Of a stretch of 64,000 nucleotides of DNA, positions 23,195 to 36,329 are shown piece by piece. The notes beneath the pieces are model-generated. The model saw only the letters and a list, made by a program, of their open reading frames with translations. It did not search any database and was not told the origin of the DNA. Source of the stretch: Eupeodes corollae (taxonomy: Eukaryota > Arthropoda > Insecta > Diptera > Syrphidae); assembly GCF_945859685.1 (NCBI RefSeq), contig NC_079147.1, positions 283,813,679 through 283,877,678 on the forward strand, given 5' to 3'. The position numbers and the translations under genes are program-made. How positions within the stretch are numbered: position 1 is the stretch's first letter; the number at the start of each line of letters is the position of its first letter.

Positions 23195-26100
23195 CGCAAG
23201 GTGTTGATGTGTCTAACCTAAATGTTAAAATTAGATTCCAGTTGAAATAGACTCTGGCTTAAAATATGACTATGAATATGGCCCGCCCCTCCCCCCCCAC
23301 TTTTTTTTTGAATAAATAATAATTTCCAGCGTAATCAGAAACTTCTCAAAACCCTTACAAAACTATAAATCAATTCATGTGCAATAGTTTTTGTATGAGT
23401 TTTTAAATTTTAATGAAAGGATAATGATGACGATGGAATTCGTGAGAGAGTTCAGTTTTATTCGACATATAGACAAATTGGTAACCTAAAGGTTATTAAA
23501 GGTCAATGGTAAACAAAATAAAAGTATCTAAGAATACGAACCACCACCCAAAGACTGAAAACACACAGTGTCAGAAATAAGTATTATTTTGTTCCTGTCT
23601 TTGGAAACAAGGGCATAAATATATTATACGTCAATTAGTTAATAACAATTTTATTGTTATTATTATAGCTGACTTAGAAAATTGTATGACTTAGTATACG
23701 AAAATCAAATGCTTATGAATATTTAAAAACAAAAGCTTAAAGTCAACGGCCAAAATCAAATCACACCGTTTTATAAATTTTGTCTTCAAATTTTTAAACT
23801 TGTTTGTATTTCCTCAAAATGTTCCTTTAGTCATCAGAAAATGTAAATAATACATTGAAATGTCGCTTAAATTTAACTAAAACACAAAATTCATACATAA
23901 ACAATAACTTATTACATCAATAATAAAAGACTATATCCGAATTTTGTACACAATATATTTTGTTTTATTTATTTGAAGTTTTATTTTTGACAAAATTTAT
24001 ATTGATTTGAAAAAAAATCATACTGTTTTTAGTTTTATTATTTTAAATTTAAATAAAATTTTTGATTTTATACAAAAATATTAATATATTCACATACATA
24101 ATTTTATAAACAAACCAAACTATAGAAACAAACCGATAAGAAACGCCCCAAAAAATAAGACACTCACATAATCTGAACAAGAACAAAATAAAATCATTAT
24201 TATAAAATATATTAAAAAAAAACAAAAATGTAAAAATAGATATTAAATTTTAAACAAAAAAAAGAATTAATTAAAAAAAACACGATACAAGGAATAATAT
24301 TAATAAATTAAGATGAAAAAAAAAGAAATTAAGAAAATAAATCAAAGAAAAAAGAAGAAAAAAAAATAAAAAAAGGATTTTTAAAACAATCCTTTAAAAT
24401 ATTTAAAAAAATATACAAAAATCTGGTTTTAATTTTTGAATTTCCTCCTCAAGCATAGGTACATATTCCAATCTCAGCCTGGGCTTTGGGGATTTGTGGA
24501 GTATCCTTGAAATAATATTTTTTTGTTTGAATCATCAAAAGGACACAATTGGATGAAATGACATTAATATTCATTCCCTTCTTTCTTAGTTCGTTATTTT
24601 TCTTTTTTTTTTTTAAGAATAATTAAATTTTTGTTTTTAGAAAGAATACCCAAAAAATAAGGAATTAATTAATTGTTTAAATTATAATACACGCATTTTA
24701 CATAGATAAGGCGATTTTTCAAACTTCCAATCATGTTGAACACCACCACCAACCTTCGACGGACGGAATCGCGAAGCAGCGATTTGTAACCCACATACCT
24801 GCTTATTTTAATTAAAATGTTAATTTTCAGCTAAGACAGGCTTATTTCTTATTTTATATGCGGTCAGTGATAGAAATAGAAATCCTGATAGCTGAGCCTG
24901 ATTAAATCAGCAAAAATCCCTTGCAACACAGGAAAATTATTCTAATTGGTTACCACACGCAACAAAACAAAAAAAAATCTAAAGGATAATAGATCCTTTG
25001 TGAGTGAGGTAGGTTCCTTTAAAAAAAAAATTAAATGAGTCTACGTCAATAATGAGCCAAGGAAAAAGTTCTTTGAGGATTTAATTTTATGCTTTCTACA
25101 ATTAAATATGATGTTGTCCTTGTTCTCGTCCTTGTTGGGCCATTGCGTAGTTGGTTTGGTTGGTGTTGTTGGCAAATTTGGTTTAAGGAATAAAAAAGAG
25201 AATGGAATGGACTGGAATGGGATGTGTTTATCTGATTGGAATTCTAATGGGACCTTGCTGTAGGTCATTTAACTTGAAAAATGGACGAAGTTCCTATGAA
25301 ATTATTTTTTTATTGCAAGAGAAAACCAAGAAAAAAAAAATTTAATGGGAAATGTAAGTGTCTGATATGAAAATTAAAGAAATTCCACAAAATTATTCAT
25401 TCTATTGGGAATACTTATGTAGTAAGTATAGGAACCTATTACAAATCTTTAGTACACACTCGTAGTGACATAAAATGAAATGAAGTCATTTGGAATTATG
25501 ATGGTAATTTTGAACTTAAAAAAATAAAAGTTCTAAGAAAAGGACAAGCTCTTTGGAATTTTGTGGTAAGTAAATTCAATTCTGTGATTGTGTTAACAAA
25601 CAAATTAAGTGTTGAAAACGGGGATGTTTTGATAAAACAAGGTGTAAAAAGGAAACATTTAAGGCAAAAGAAGTTACTTGAGGAGGAATATTATATATTA
25701 TAAGTTGTTTTATAATATAGCAATTGTAAGCATGCAAATACCTAACATGCGTTGATTTGATCATTCTCTCATAAAAAACACATCGTTTTTGTTATTTTAA
25801 AACAGCAGAAACTGAGATACAGGGAATCTCTTGAGCTATTTTTGATACTACAATTTCAATTTTGGAGTTATGAAGTTTGAAAATTATCATTTTTTTAATA
25901 CGTAGATTTTATTTTTTGAATTTGTTTGGTACATACATAATTGCAAAGTCTGAACTTAAGTCCAATCTTCTATCCGCACCCTTTTTTGTTTGTTTCAAAA
26001 TAGTGCACAAGAGCGTAGGATCCATCAGCCAATGCTTTTCCCTCTTAGTATCGTAAAAAAGTCACCGATATGTTGAAACAGATAGGCGGACGGTTTTTTC

Positions 26101-26980
26101 TATTCATCCGCATTTAAAAATTTGAAAACATTTGGTTTTTTAACGAAAATGACGCTTCATACATAGAATGGCTGAGTGCTATAGCTAATTACTTATCTAA
26201 AATCGACATGATTGTAAAATTATAGATGCAACGTTTAGTACGAGTACGAACCCCCCCCCCCCCCCTTGACCGAGATGGAGGCAATCATCACTAATTGGTT
26301 ATAAGAAACTTGTTAACTTATTTAGCTGGATTGCTTCTCTTATGATTTATTAGTTTTAAAACGTTAAAAGTACGATTAGGACTAATGTGTGCTAATTTAT
26401 CCATTCCAATTTTGATTGAGGGTTTAAAGATTTGTTATCCAGCACAAGTTATGGGGAGGACAGTAATCTAACTATGGGAAGCGTTGCAACTAAAAAGGAT
26501 ATCCCAGCGGAAGTCAAATTCCATATTAAAGTTAAAAAAGTTTTTTTAAAAAAACATAGAATTTACGAGTAAACAGGAATCTGATATAACGACATAAAGA
26601 GATCCTCAACAAAGATGAAAGAGTGTCTGTTGATGACATGATCGAACTCCACGATTACGTCATCACGTACTGAAAGGACGAATGTATGTAGCGTATAACC
26701 CGGAGAACAATTTTGGAAATGACGCTAATCGTTGTCTTTTAAGGAAATTTTAGCTAATCAAGCTTTTAAAACAGGAGCATTTTTTGAAGTAAGGGCACTT
26801 TGTTAAATAAAAGTAAGAGAAAGTGATTAAAATAAAAGAGAAAATGACAAAAAAAAAACAAAAGTTCAAAGAAAGAGAAAACTAGATCATTCAAAAACTA
26901 ATTTTAAATCTAATAAACTTTTAAAGTTTTTAAATATTTTACTTCCTATACGAAGTTATTGTATTTTGTCAGATTAGTTC
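23195..26980. other. Gene-free AT-rich DNA with a C15 tract
   Basis: No supported gene. The block 24000-24420 is extremely A-rich. At 26251-26265 there is an uninterrupted run of 15 C. The surrounding 26000-26800 is less AT-biased and may be a decayed transposon, for example an open-looking patch around 26580-26700, but I see no recognisable protein motif. Confidence 0.55.
26251..26265 (+). repeat. C15 homopolymer
   Basis: Fifteen consecutive C, rare in DNA of this composition. Length may be unreliable in the assembly. Confidence 0.8.
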
Positions 26981-26984
26981 AGTA

Positions 26985-28995
26985 AAAAATGTTAACATTT
27001 CTCGACGTTTCAGGGTCCCTAGAGTCTAAATAAAAGATTTTTGGAAAGATGTCTGTGAGTCCGTACGTATGCGACCTTTTCTTGTCATCAATAGCTCAAG
27101 ATCCAGAAAAGATATCGACTTCTAATAAATTTTCTTATACAGAAAATAGTGCAGAGAGTCACAAAGGGCTCTTAAGGGGGTATTCTGGTCTAGAAACATG
27201 AATTTTAGGCAATTTTTGAAGTCCTGTAGAAAAAAGCAAGCTACAATTTTACCATCAATTTTTTTATACATTATTTATTCACATTAGAAGCATACAAAAA
27301 AAAATAAAAAAGTAAAAAAAAAATAAAAATTCCGTTAGTTATCAGCTGATAGAGTAGTGCGTCTCAAAAAATTGGTGCGTGACCATACCCACGATTTTAA
27401 CTCTCCTAGAAATCTGAAATCAAAAACTAAAAAAGATTATAAATCTACAATAATATCGCAATGTCTGGAACTACGGAAAAGTTACAAATATTTTTTTTAC
27501 AAAATGGCGACTGCCTAAGGAAAAAAAAATTTTACCACTTTTTTGAACATTCTTCGTATATTAAAAATAGTAAAAATTAAAATTTGGGGATGGTTGTAGT
27601 TCCTAAAGAAGACTCTCTTTAAATTTCAAGTAAATCGGTTCGGCAGAACCTGAGAAATCGTGTGTATCAGATTCAAAAAGACAGTTCTGAAAAAAACGCG
27701 TTTAAAGTACCCCATTATGTCTTTTGTTAGATTAGTTGCAGCCCAACCGATTTGGATGGCTGCTCAGCAAAATACTTATTTCTCCGAAAATAATTTCAAT
27801 TTGGGAAAATCCTCTCATAGACATATTCTTAAATAGTTAAACTATGAAAATATGAAAAAAAATCGATTTTTTTTATTTCTAGACCAGAATATCCCCTTAA
27901 GGAAATTGCGTCGGTGTTTTTTTTACCATAGCAGTTTAAAAAAGGTGAACATTTTTGTTAACCCTAAATATCTCCCGAACCAAAAACGCTAGAGGCTTGA
28001 AATAAATCTAATATTATATATTGTAACATCATACCAAACAGGAATATTTTTGGAAAAAATCCAACTAACGGTTTTTTATAAATCAAAAAAAAAGTAAAAA
28101 AATTTGTCACCTCGAAAATGTTACAAATAAAAAATGGTTTTGTCTCCAAAACAAGTTATCAGGTAAAATTTTAAGAAAAAATTGAATTGACAGTTTTTTT
28201 TATAAAAGTAAACATTGAATTTCGACGCACGTACGTATGTGTTCAAAAATTTGTTGTTATGGCTTCCAACTTATTTTATCTTAAAAGTAGGTAACATTGT
28301 GTTTAACATTTGATCAAATTTTGAGAAAAATAGAATTGACAGTTTTTTTTATAAAAAATAAAAATCTAAAAAAAAATTGTAAAAGTTAGTAAAAACTGAT
28401 TTTCTCAAATTACTTTTCAAAATTTTATTGGCTTTGAACTTATTTTAATTTTTTTAAATATTGTTTTCAATATTCAAATACATTTTGAGAAATATCAAAT
28501 TGACATTTGACTTAACAAAAAATAGTAAAAATTGATTTTCGAATAAAATATCTTTTCAAAAATTTGAGATATAGGCTTCAAATTAATTATTTTTATTATT
28601 AAAATATTGTTTTCGATATTCAAATATTTTTTTATAAAAATCTAATAGTTAGTTTTTTCATAAAATATTAAAATCAACAAAAATAGTACGCAACATTGGT
28701 AAAACTATGCGTCTTGAATAATAGAAAACAATGGCTTTGAATTAATTTCTCCATCCAACTTGTACTTCTTTGTATTAGAAATAAAAACTTTTAAGAAATG
28801 CTACTAATATTGGTAAAAATTGGTAAAAATTGGTTTTCGAATAAAAATCTTGTTAAACAATATGCAAAATATTGCTGGTAATTTTTAATTTTTTTAGAAT
28901 AATTTAACTGATAAAGTTTTCAACAAAACACGGAAACCTACAAATTTTTTAAGCAAGTCAAATCGAAAGACGTGATTGGAAGTTATCAGTGTTAA
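26985..28995 (+). mobile_element. AT-rich interspersed repeat, copy 1
   Basis: Shares its left part (TTTCTCGACGTTTCAGGGTCC near 27000, then TCATCAATAGCTCAAG, AAGATATCGACTTC) with the starts at 30300 and 51006. Its right end (AAGCAAGTCAAATCGAAAGA..TTATCAGTG, about 28951-28990) matches the ends at 32437, 47656 and 52145. The interior from about 28150 repeats a theme of about 150-190 bp: GACAGTTTTTTTTATAAAA, AAAATTGATTTTCGA, ATATCTTTTCAAAA, TTGGCTTCAAACT, ATATTGTTTTCAA. It encodes nothing. The repeat is interrupted by the TTAA-flanked element at 27172-27900. The class is unknown; it could be a non-autonomous DNA transposon or a complex satellite-bearing element. Confidence 0.65.
27172..27900. 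mobile_element. Non-autonomous TTAA-flanked inverted-repeat element
   Basis: A 721-bp segment (27176-27896) has 21-bp terminal inverted repeats: GGGGGTATTCTGGTCTAGAAA at 27176-27196, and the complement of GGGGATATTCTGGTCTAGAAA at 27876-27896, with one mismatch. TTAA lies directly outside both ends (27172-27175 and 27897-27900), as expected for a 4-bp target duplication. Other copies of the host repeat (51170-51210 and 30500-30530) are continuous across this point, which shows it is an insertion. No transposase is encoded. TTAA duplications are typical of piggyBac-type transposons, but the ends alone do not prove the superfamily. Confidence 0.8.
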
Positions 28996-30299
28996 ATTTA
29001 AGCCGCTAAGAAATATGAACAAGCTTAAAAAATATGCAAAAGGCTAAGAACTAAGCTATGTTTGCAAATCTTTTGGTTAATCACATGCGTATAAAAAGCT
29101 CATCAGAATGTACAAAATTTAGTTGTTCAAAATTTAAAATACTGGTCCTGTTACCGACGGAATATCAAATGATTTGAATAAACATTTAGAGCTTAGAGCT
29201 TTTCAAAAACTAAAAAGCAGTTTTGAGGCTGATATTATTTTTCTTTCACAGTTTTGCAAAAGTTTCTTGATTATGTTAACGTCTGTCTTGATTTTCTGAT
29301 TTTGTATTTTGTAAAAAGTATTGCAAAGAAGAAATAATGGACTGGTAGAACAAGGTTGAAGGTTAATACATAAGGGGTACAAAAAAACATGATATCGACT
29401 TTCGGCATATGTCAACTTATGTCATTTGCCATAGAATAGTGAAGTAAGTGCCCCTCTATCGATATTTCTAAAAGATTTACAAAATATTAATAAAATATTA
29501 ATAGCCAAATTTTGTCTAAGATACAAACATTTGAAATCATTGTATTTCTTCGTTCTCAAGATAATTGGGTCGGAAACAATTTTGTATAAGTTTTAAGTTG
29601 TTTTTTTTTTTTTTTTAATTGTTAATTCGATTTTTCAAAAAAAAAAAACGTGACAGTAATGCTTTAAATTTTATTTTTAAGACAGTATATGGTAGAGAAA
29701 AATATTTAAGTCCCCTTAAACTGTAAATATTAATTTTGTATAAAAAAAACTGTCCATTGTTCTTAAAATTATACCAAATCATTAAAGCAATATTTTAAAA
29801 TACGAATTCAGTTTAATGCCCAATATCTTTTTTTGTAGCCAAGAAATTCGAAACGAAAATCAATAATTTCAAACAACTTTAAGCAATACTTTCACAGCTG
29901 TGTCGTTTGGTTTCAACACACTTTGTCTCTTTGTTCACAGTCTTATTGTAGAAAAACACGCTTTACATTTTATGAAAGTTTTTTTTACATTTTTTTATGT
30001 TACTTTATGAGTAAAGTAAAATTTACATATTTTTAATCATTTTCTGAACAGGTATGCCCGACGAAAAAAGGATTCCGGAACTTACGGACGTGTATAGAAT
30101 ATTAGTTAAGCTATAAAACGTTTTTACAAGTAGAAAAATAAATCTAGAATGAATACTACAGTCTATAGGTTGTTAAAGTGGGTCTAAGTCTCCTTTTTTT
30201 ATAATTTAAGGTTTTACTTGTAAATGCTTTGACTTATTTCAAATCAATCATAATGAAGAATAAAAGTCTGAAAATATTTTTAACTTCTCATAAGAAATT
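28996..30299. other. Gene-free AT-rich DNA
   Basis: Between two copies of the AT-rich repeat. Only short low-complexity ORFs; nothing recognised. Confidence 0.55.
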
Positions 30300-32437
30300 A
30301 TTGTAATGGGTCCGATTTGTTGAATTGAAAACTTTGACATTTCTCGACGTTTCAAGGTCCCTAGAGTCGAAATTAGAGATTTTTAGAAAGATGTATGTGC
30401 GTGCGTGTACGTACGTTCGCGACGTTTTTTTTGTCGTCCATAACTCAAGAACCAGTAAAGATATAATAAATTTTATTGTACAGACAATAATAAAGAAATA
30501 TGCTGAAAAGTTCTCAAGAAAATTGTGTGGGTGGTTTTTTTACCACAGCAGTTTAAAAAAGGTGAATATTTTGATTTGCCCTAAATATCTCACTACCCAA
30601 TGACGCTAGAAACTTAAATTAAATTGTATTTTATATATTATTACCTTATTCCAAACCAGCATATTTTTGTATAAAAAATCCCATTATAACGGTTTTTTTA
30701 TAAATCAAAAAAACTAAAACAAAAATTTGTCTCTTCGAAAATTATACGAATAAAAAATTATTGCATCTCCAAAACAATTTTGTGCAACGAAAAATAACGT
30801 TTTAAACATCTGGTAAAAATTGGATTTCGACTGAAAATCTATTTAACAAAACTAGATTTTTAAACTAAACTAAAGTAACCAAGTCATCGGAGGTGAAAGC
30901 TTACCATGAAAAATATCGAAAACTCCAAAAATTGTTTGTTTTTAACTGCCGAGTGGAAATTAAATTAATTTCAATTTAATTTGTCAAACTTAAAATCAAT
31001 ATTTTAACTTGTTTTCATCTTGAATACTTCTACAACCAACAGAAGCACCTACTCTAAATATATTTTGCTTAACTGATAATAACTTCAAAACGTTAAAAAA
31101 TAACTTTCAAAAATATCCAAAGATACGATTTAATATTGTCATTTGATTTCTCTTAAAACTTTAACTTTAAATTTGTTTTACAATATGTTATCGTTAAAAC
31201 TTTTGATGTTGCGTTAACAAATATTTTAGGTATGCAGTTATTTAAAGCTTAATAATATACTTTTAACGTTTCAATTTCCTGAAAAGCTGATGACCCCTTT
31301 CTAAGATATCAAATTTGAAAAAAAAGTATTGTAATATTTTTGTTTTAATTCAAAAATAAAAACAATGACATTTTTGATTATCAAATATTACTAGGTAAGT
31401 ATAAAAGCTCGGAATCGGTTGATTAGTTTTTGAGAAAATTTAAAAACGGAATAACAGTTCTGGAGCGACATAAAAATATTTGTTTCCATAGAAAAAAACC
31501 AATTTAATGAAACAAAATTTATAGAAATTTTAGTAAAAATCTATCAGTTTGTTTTTTCGAAAATTTGAATTTTGATTTTCTACCAAAAAAATTATATATG
31601 GACTACTCATATTTTAAGACTTTAAACAAAATTTAAAAAGAGGCTGGGATGCGACCCACACTGATAAATTCCCATCCTGTCTGTCGATGGGACAAAAACA
31701 AAAAAGAAAAACTTAAAAAAAAATTGACAAAAGTTGGTTAAAATAAAGAAAATTTAACAAAAATTGGTAAAAATTGTTTTTCGATTCAAATATCTTTTCA
31801 AAATCTTGAGGCTTTAAACACTCTTATACATTAAAAAATATTGTTTTCAATGTTTAGTAAAATTTTGAGACATGTCGAATTGACAGTTTTCTTTAAAAAA
31901 AATAAAAACTTGGAAAAAAAATTGACAAAAGTTGGTTAAAATAAATTTTCGACTCAAATATCTTTTAAAAAATTCGGGATTATGGCTTCCAACAAATTTT
32001 AACTTATATGGAATATTGTTTTTAACATTCGGAAAAATTTTAAGAAAAATAGAATTGATAGTTTTTTTGCAAAAAATAAAAACCTAAACAAAAAATAAAT
32101 AAAAGTTTTTAAAAATTGATTGTCGACTCAAATATCTTTACCAAACTTTGAGATATTGGCCTTAAATTGATATCTGCCAAATTTATTTCGTTCACCTAAT
32201 TTTTAAAAATTTAAAAAAAGATACTAAAATTGGTGAACATTTGTTTTTTAACAAAACTAGATTTTCAAACTAAACTATTTCTTTATATGAAAATATTGTT
32301 GGTAATTAAAACATTTTTAAGAATAATTTGACTAAAAACTTTTTTGACCCAACACGAAAACCTACAAACTTTAAAGCAAGACAAATCGACAGACGCGATG
32401 GGAAGTTATCAGTGTGGGTCGCATCCCAGCTTTTTTT
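30300..32437 (+). mobile_element. AT-rich interspersed repeat, copy 2 (compound)
   Basis: The left end, ATTGTAATGGGTCCGATTTG at 30300-30319, is the same 20-mer as at 51006. It continues through CTCGACGTTTCAAGGTCC and CCCTAAATATCTCACTACCC to about 30850, then diverges. The right end (about 32380-32437) carries GACAGACGCGATGGGAAGTT and GTGGGTCGCATCCCAGC, directly followed by LINE reverse-transcriptase sequence at 32438, so the boundary is sharp. An inverted copy of this right end sits at 31635-31690, so 31635-32437 may be a separate element. The interior shows the same degenerate subrepeats as copy 1. Confidence 0.55.
31635..32437. mobile_element. Segment bounded by about 50-bp inverted ends
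   Basis: The left end at 31635-31690 reads AAAAGAGGCTGGGATGCGAC, CCACACTGATAAATTCCCAT, CCTGTCTGTCGAT. The right end at about 32380-32437 is its reverse complement with a few mismatches. The 800 bp between are non-coding subrepeats. This fits a small foldback or inverted-repeat DNA element, or two family members in opposite orientation. Confidence 0.45.
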
Positions 32438-33005
32438 CAGTTTCCAGAAATAACGCTGCAAAAGAAATCTAATAACCTCAACCTTTCGGGCCGTTCTGTA
32501 CGCAATTAGATCGTCAGCGTACGCAATTGCCTTTGTAATACAACCTATCAGATCGCTGGTGTAAATGCTGAAGAGAATCGGCGAATTCACCGCTCCCTGT
32601 TGAAGACCATTTTTAATTAAGAATGTTGCGGTAGAAGTTACATTGCCACTTTTGACAGCAAACTTTCTACCGTAAAGTATATACAACAACGGTTTGCTTA
32701 TGTCAAGCCTGCTCAGTTTTAGGTAAAGATCCTCTATTTTAATTTTAATTATTTTGTTGTCCGCAACCCACTTAGTCAGAGCCCTATCAATGATATTTTC
32801 GAAAACTTGGCAGATGCTCGGAAGAAGACTTGTCGACCGAAGATTTGACGGTTAGGAGTTGTCCTTTCCTTTTTTTTTTGAGAGGATGAACCTTCGTCAC
32901 TAACAAGAGACTTGGTACCGTTTGCACGGTGATTATGGCATTTGCCAAAGAATCGTCATTGAACAGCATGACACCGGGGTTCTCAGATCGCTGCAGTCGA
33001 ACGCA
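32438..33005 (-). mobile_element. I/Jockey-like LINE fragment, copy C
   Basis: Minus-strand RT coding, the same family as 55437-57080 (close nucleotide match in the box around 32470-32600). Frame 32689-32438 holds GLQQGAVNSPILFSIYTSDL and AIAYADDLIAYRTARKVE, the catalytic YADD region. An upstream frame holds FNDDSLANAII, also found in copy D. About 30 bp are deleted relative to copy D near 32452. The 3' half is missing because the AT-rich repeat ends at 32437. Confidence 0.75.
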
Positions 33006-35199
33006 CTTACCGCCATGCCACGGGCACTACAATCATTTCAGGTATATATATATAACAATAACAACACAAAGCGATTTCTCAATTAATTAATTTTGTTTAA
33101 TTTTTCTGTTCTGTTCTTTGTTCGACAAAGTGTTAAACGACATCGGTTTTAAATAACCACTCCATTTTCCCAAATTTTAATATTTTAATTTTAATATTTC
33201 CTTTTAAAATGTTCGGTATAAAAAATATTTTCCAATTAAAATTATTTTCTAGTTCCTCATAAAAAGTGCAACCTTTAAAATTCATTTAAAATTTATTATT
33301 TACATTTTTTATAAGAAACTCCACTTAAAAATACAAACAACCTCTGTGAAATTGAAAACTGTTTAAAATTATAAACAAACAACATTATATGCATGAATAC
33401 ACAAAAAACCAACAAATAAAATAAAAACTTTAAATAATAAACAAAAATGAATAACCGAACAATTTCACACGTTTATTTTCAAGCTTGAAAGCTATGAGTC
33501 TATATTGACTAAATTGTATAAAACTTCATATAATATAAAGCCATTCACTTTCGCAGCCTGTTCGCAGTCATTAAATTCACATGCGTATAAATTTATCGCC
33601 ACCAGTAATTTATTAATTAAAATGTTAAAACTAAAACAAAATCAAAATGCGAAATAAAAACAAAAACAAATCAGCCTAGAGGTAGAAGGTAGACGTAAAC
33701 AGAAAAGCGTGAGAGAAGTCGTGCGCCAAATGAAATGAAATAGTTTGTTTCTGTTTTTCAAATATACGGTTCACATAATTAATAAAACATAAATAATAAT
33801 CTAATTTTTGAAAGCTTTTACTTTATTATCTTGGCTTTCAAAAATTAAAAATAAAATACTTTATTTTTTAGAAGAAAAATAATGTGAAAGTGTCTCCTAA
33901 GTTAATGACTTATGTATGACCCAACAAAAAGTATCAACTTCCTTTAGCCTCCAAAAAACAAATCATCAAGAAAAAGGTGTAGTTTGAAAAGAAATCCACC
34001 TTTGAATCAATTTGACACACTATACTCGGACTTGGTCAAATTACTCGTAAATATTATGGCAAAAACTGAAAAACAAGGTCAAAAATGTTTATGACTAATT
34101 AATTCGTTTTTATTGCTCAACGTTCTGTTTTTTCTTTTTTTGCTGTTCTTGGGTACGGAACGATTTATAGTTTGCTGGCTTCAAGTTAAATTTGATTTAT
34201 TGCGACTTCTCTCAACTTTTGTTATAGGCTTTGACAGCTAATGGCTACCGGCCGGTTTTATCTCGGCTTCATATACATATCTACATTAATTGTATCTTTC
34301 TCGGTCGAGATTAATTTTGTTTATATATTTTTTGTATCTCATTTCGTGTGTCAATATTAATCGCAGTCGCGCCTTCGCCTCTCTAATCACAATTATATCA
34401 TTAACAACAATTTTTTTTTCAATTTCCTTGAAATTAATTTGAAATCTCAATAAAAATTGTTTGTGTGTGGAGTGTGTTTAATTTTCCATGCTTATGTTTC
34501 GAATTAATTCATTATCGCCAACTTACAAGATAATGTTTTGCAAATCTGACAGAAATGTCCAATTTAGTCAAAAATTTTGTTTATAAAAATATGAATAAAT
34601 AGAATCTTGGAAATTAGGGGGCTGGTACTTTGCGCATTTCATTATAAACATATTATGGTTTTTCCAAGAGGATGCTATAAATTAAAATTAATTGATAGGC
34701 AATTATTGATTTTTTTTGTGAATATTGAAAAGTTTACTTTAAGCGGGTGTTATAAGAGGCGTTGTTGGTTGGCTTGATTTTATGAGTTTTTTTTGTATTT
34801 GCGTAAGAACTAATTAATAAAGATTATTCTTAAAGGCTTTTGATACTCATTTAATTACTAAGTCATATGGACACGGATATAGGGGCAGATTTAGTGATGT
34901 AAGAACGAGTTGATTTAGACAAAAAGCTTTATCATTACGTGAAAGTGTCGGATCGGATTTATTTAAATCTTCTTTTCAGAGTCCAACTTACATAAAGTTG
35001 AACTTTCAACGGGATTAATACAATTTATAGTGTTCTAAAGCAAAATGTTGCATACAGTAATCTTTATTAATATTTACAAGTAAGAAGGGGTTTGACTTGT
35101 ATTAGAATTAGAAAACTATAATTTTCCTTTCATTGGAAGTAGCATATTCATGGAAAGCATAGTTTAATCAGGGGGAAAATTGTAGTTCTAACAAAGAAT
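33006..35199. other. Gene-free AT-rich DNA
   Basis: Nothing recognised. Short (TA)n at about 33042-33050. Composition is typical intergenic sequence with no ORF of interest. Confidence 0.6.
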
Positions 35200-35477
35200 A
35201 AAGGTAAAAGCTGTTCGTGTGTGGAGTGTTTGACGTTTCAACTGTCAAAGTGGAATTGCAAAAATTTTCGAAGCTCTCGTATTTTTTTTAATTTAAATTA
35301 AAAAATCTAAGTAACTTCCTATCAAAATCCTCGCATAAACACTGATTTAATCACTTTGAACTAACACCGCATATTGCGAGTTAAATTTATTCAAGTAAAT
35401 AAGCTTAAAAACGAAAAGTAAACAAAAAGTTTTCTCCGTGGTGCATCTAAATCAAATTGCGGTACAACGATTTGCCA

Positions 35478-36170
35478 ATGAACCGCAAGCGATACTTGTT
35501 TGAAATTTCACCTGAACAAAACACTACCAACAAAAAGATTTCTCATCCAAAAGCACCAAATATGGGAATAGGTAAATAATTAGTTGCTGATCTAAAAAGT
35601 ATCTTAAATAAGTCTCGAAGAAAAGCTTAAAGATCTAGTCACAAAAAATGACTTGCTGGTGCTCTGGAACGAGATACTTTCTTTGAAGACATTTAACACC
35701 CAACTCAGAAGAAAACTCACTGTAATGACAGAAATATGCGATTTGCTTTCAAACGATTAATCTATTGTGGTACACCTTCCTTTAGACACAGAAACCGATG
35801 CAATCCAATTAGCTAAACAGACTTGCAAGAGGCTTCTGATGTTAAATGAAGATGAAGAAATACAATTTAAGAGCTCCAGACAAATACGCAACAACAATAC
35901 TGAAAGAGGAACTGTCATAATCGAACCTCCAACAGCGGCGATCACTGAAAAACTTATTACCGCCGAGCACACGCTCAAAGGCTCCGGAATAAGTATATTT
36001 CGCGAGCAATCACTTCTATCAAGGAAAAAAAGACACTAATAGAAACAAACTGCTGCAGATAAATCCAAACGCCAGAATTTTAGTCAAAGGAGACAACAAA
36101 TTGCAAATCAACAATCAACTCTTTGTTCACCAAATTTCAAGAGGTTTAGTTGTCAAATCAGTAGGACATG
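35478..36170 (+). pseudogene. LINE ORF1 remnant
   Basis: Begins MNRKRYLFEISPEQNTTN at 35478 and continues in shifted frames. The best piece (35767-36039) has KQTCKRLLMLNEDEEIQF and SLLSRKKRH. NKLLQINPNARILVKGDNKL then follows in another frame. This looks like the nucleic-acid-binding ORF1 protein of LINEs, with a basic, helical character. No zinc knuckles are visible. Broken by several frameshifts. Confidence 0.5.
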
Positions 36171-36329
36171 TCACTCATTAGTGAACTTTTTGGTGACAGC
36201 TGTTACAAGTACTTTGACTGCAGCGAGGGAGCGAAGCTAGCCGTCGTTCCAAATTCTTCTTCCGCTTTTGGCCAACAACCGCACCGAGCGCCATCTGGAA
36301 ATCGAAGTTCACACAACAACTCAATTATT

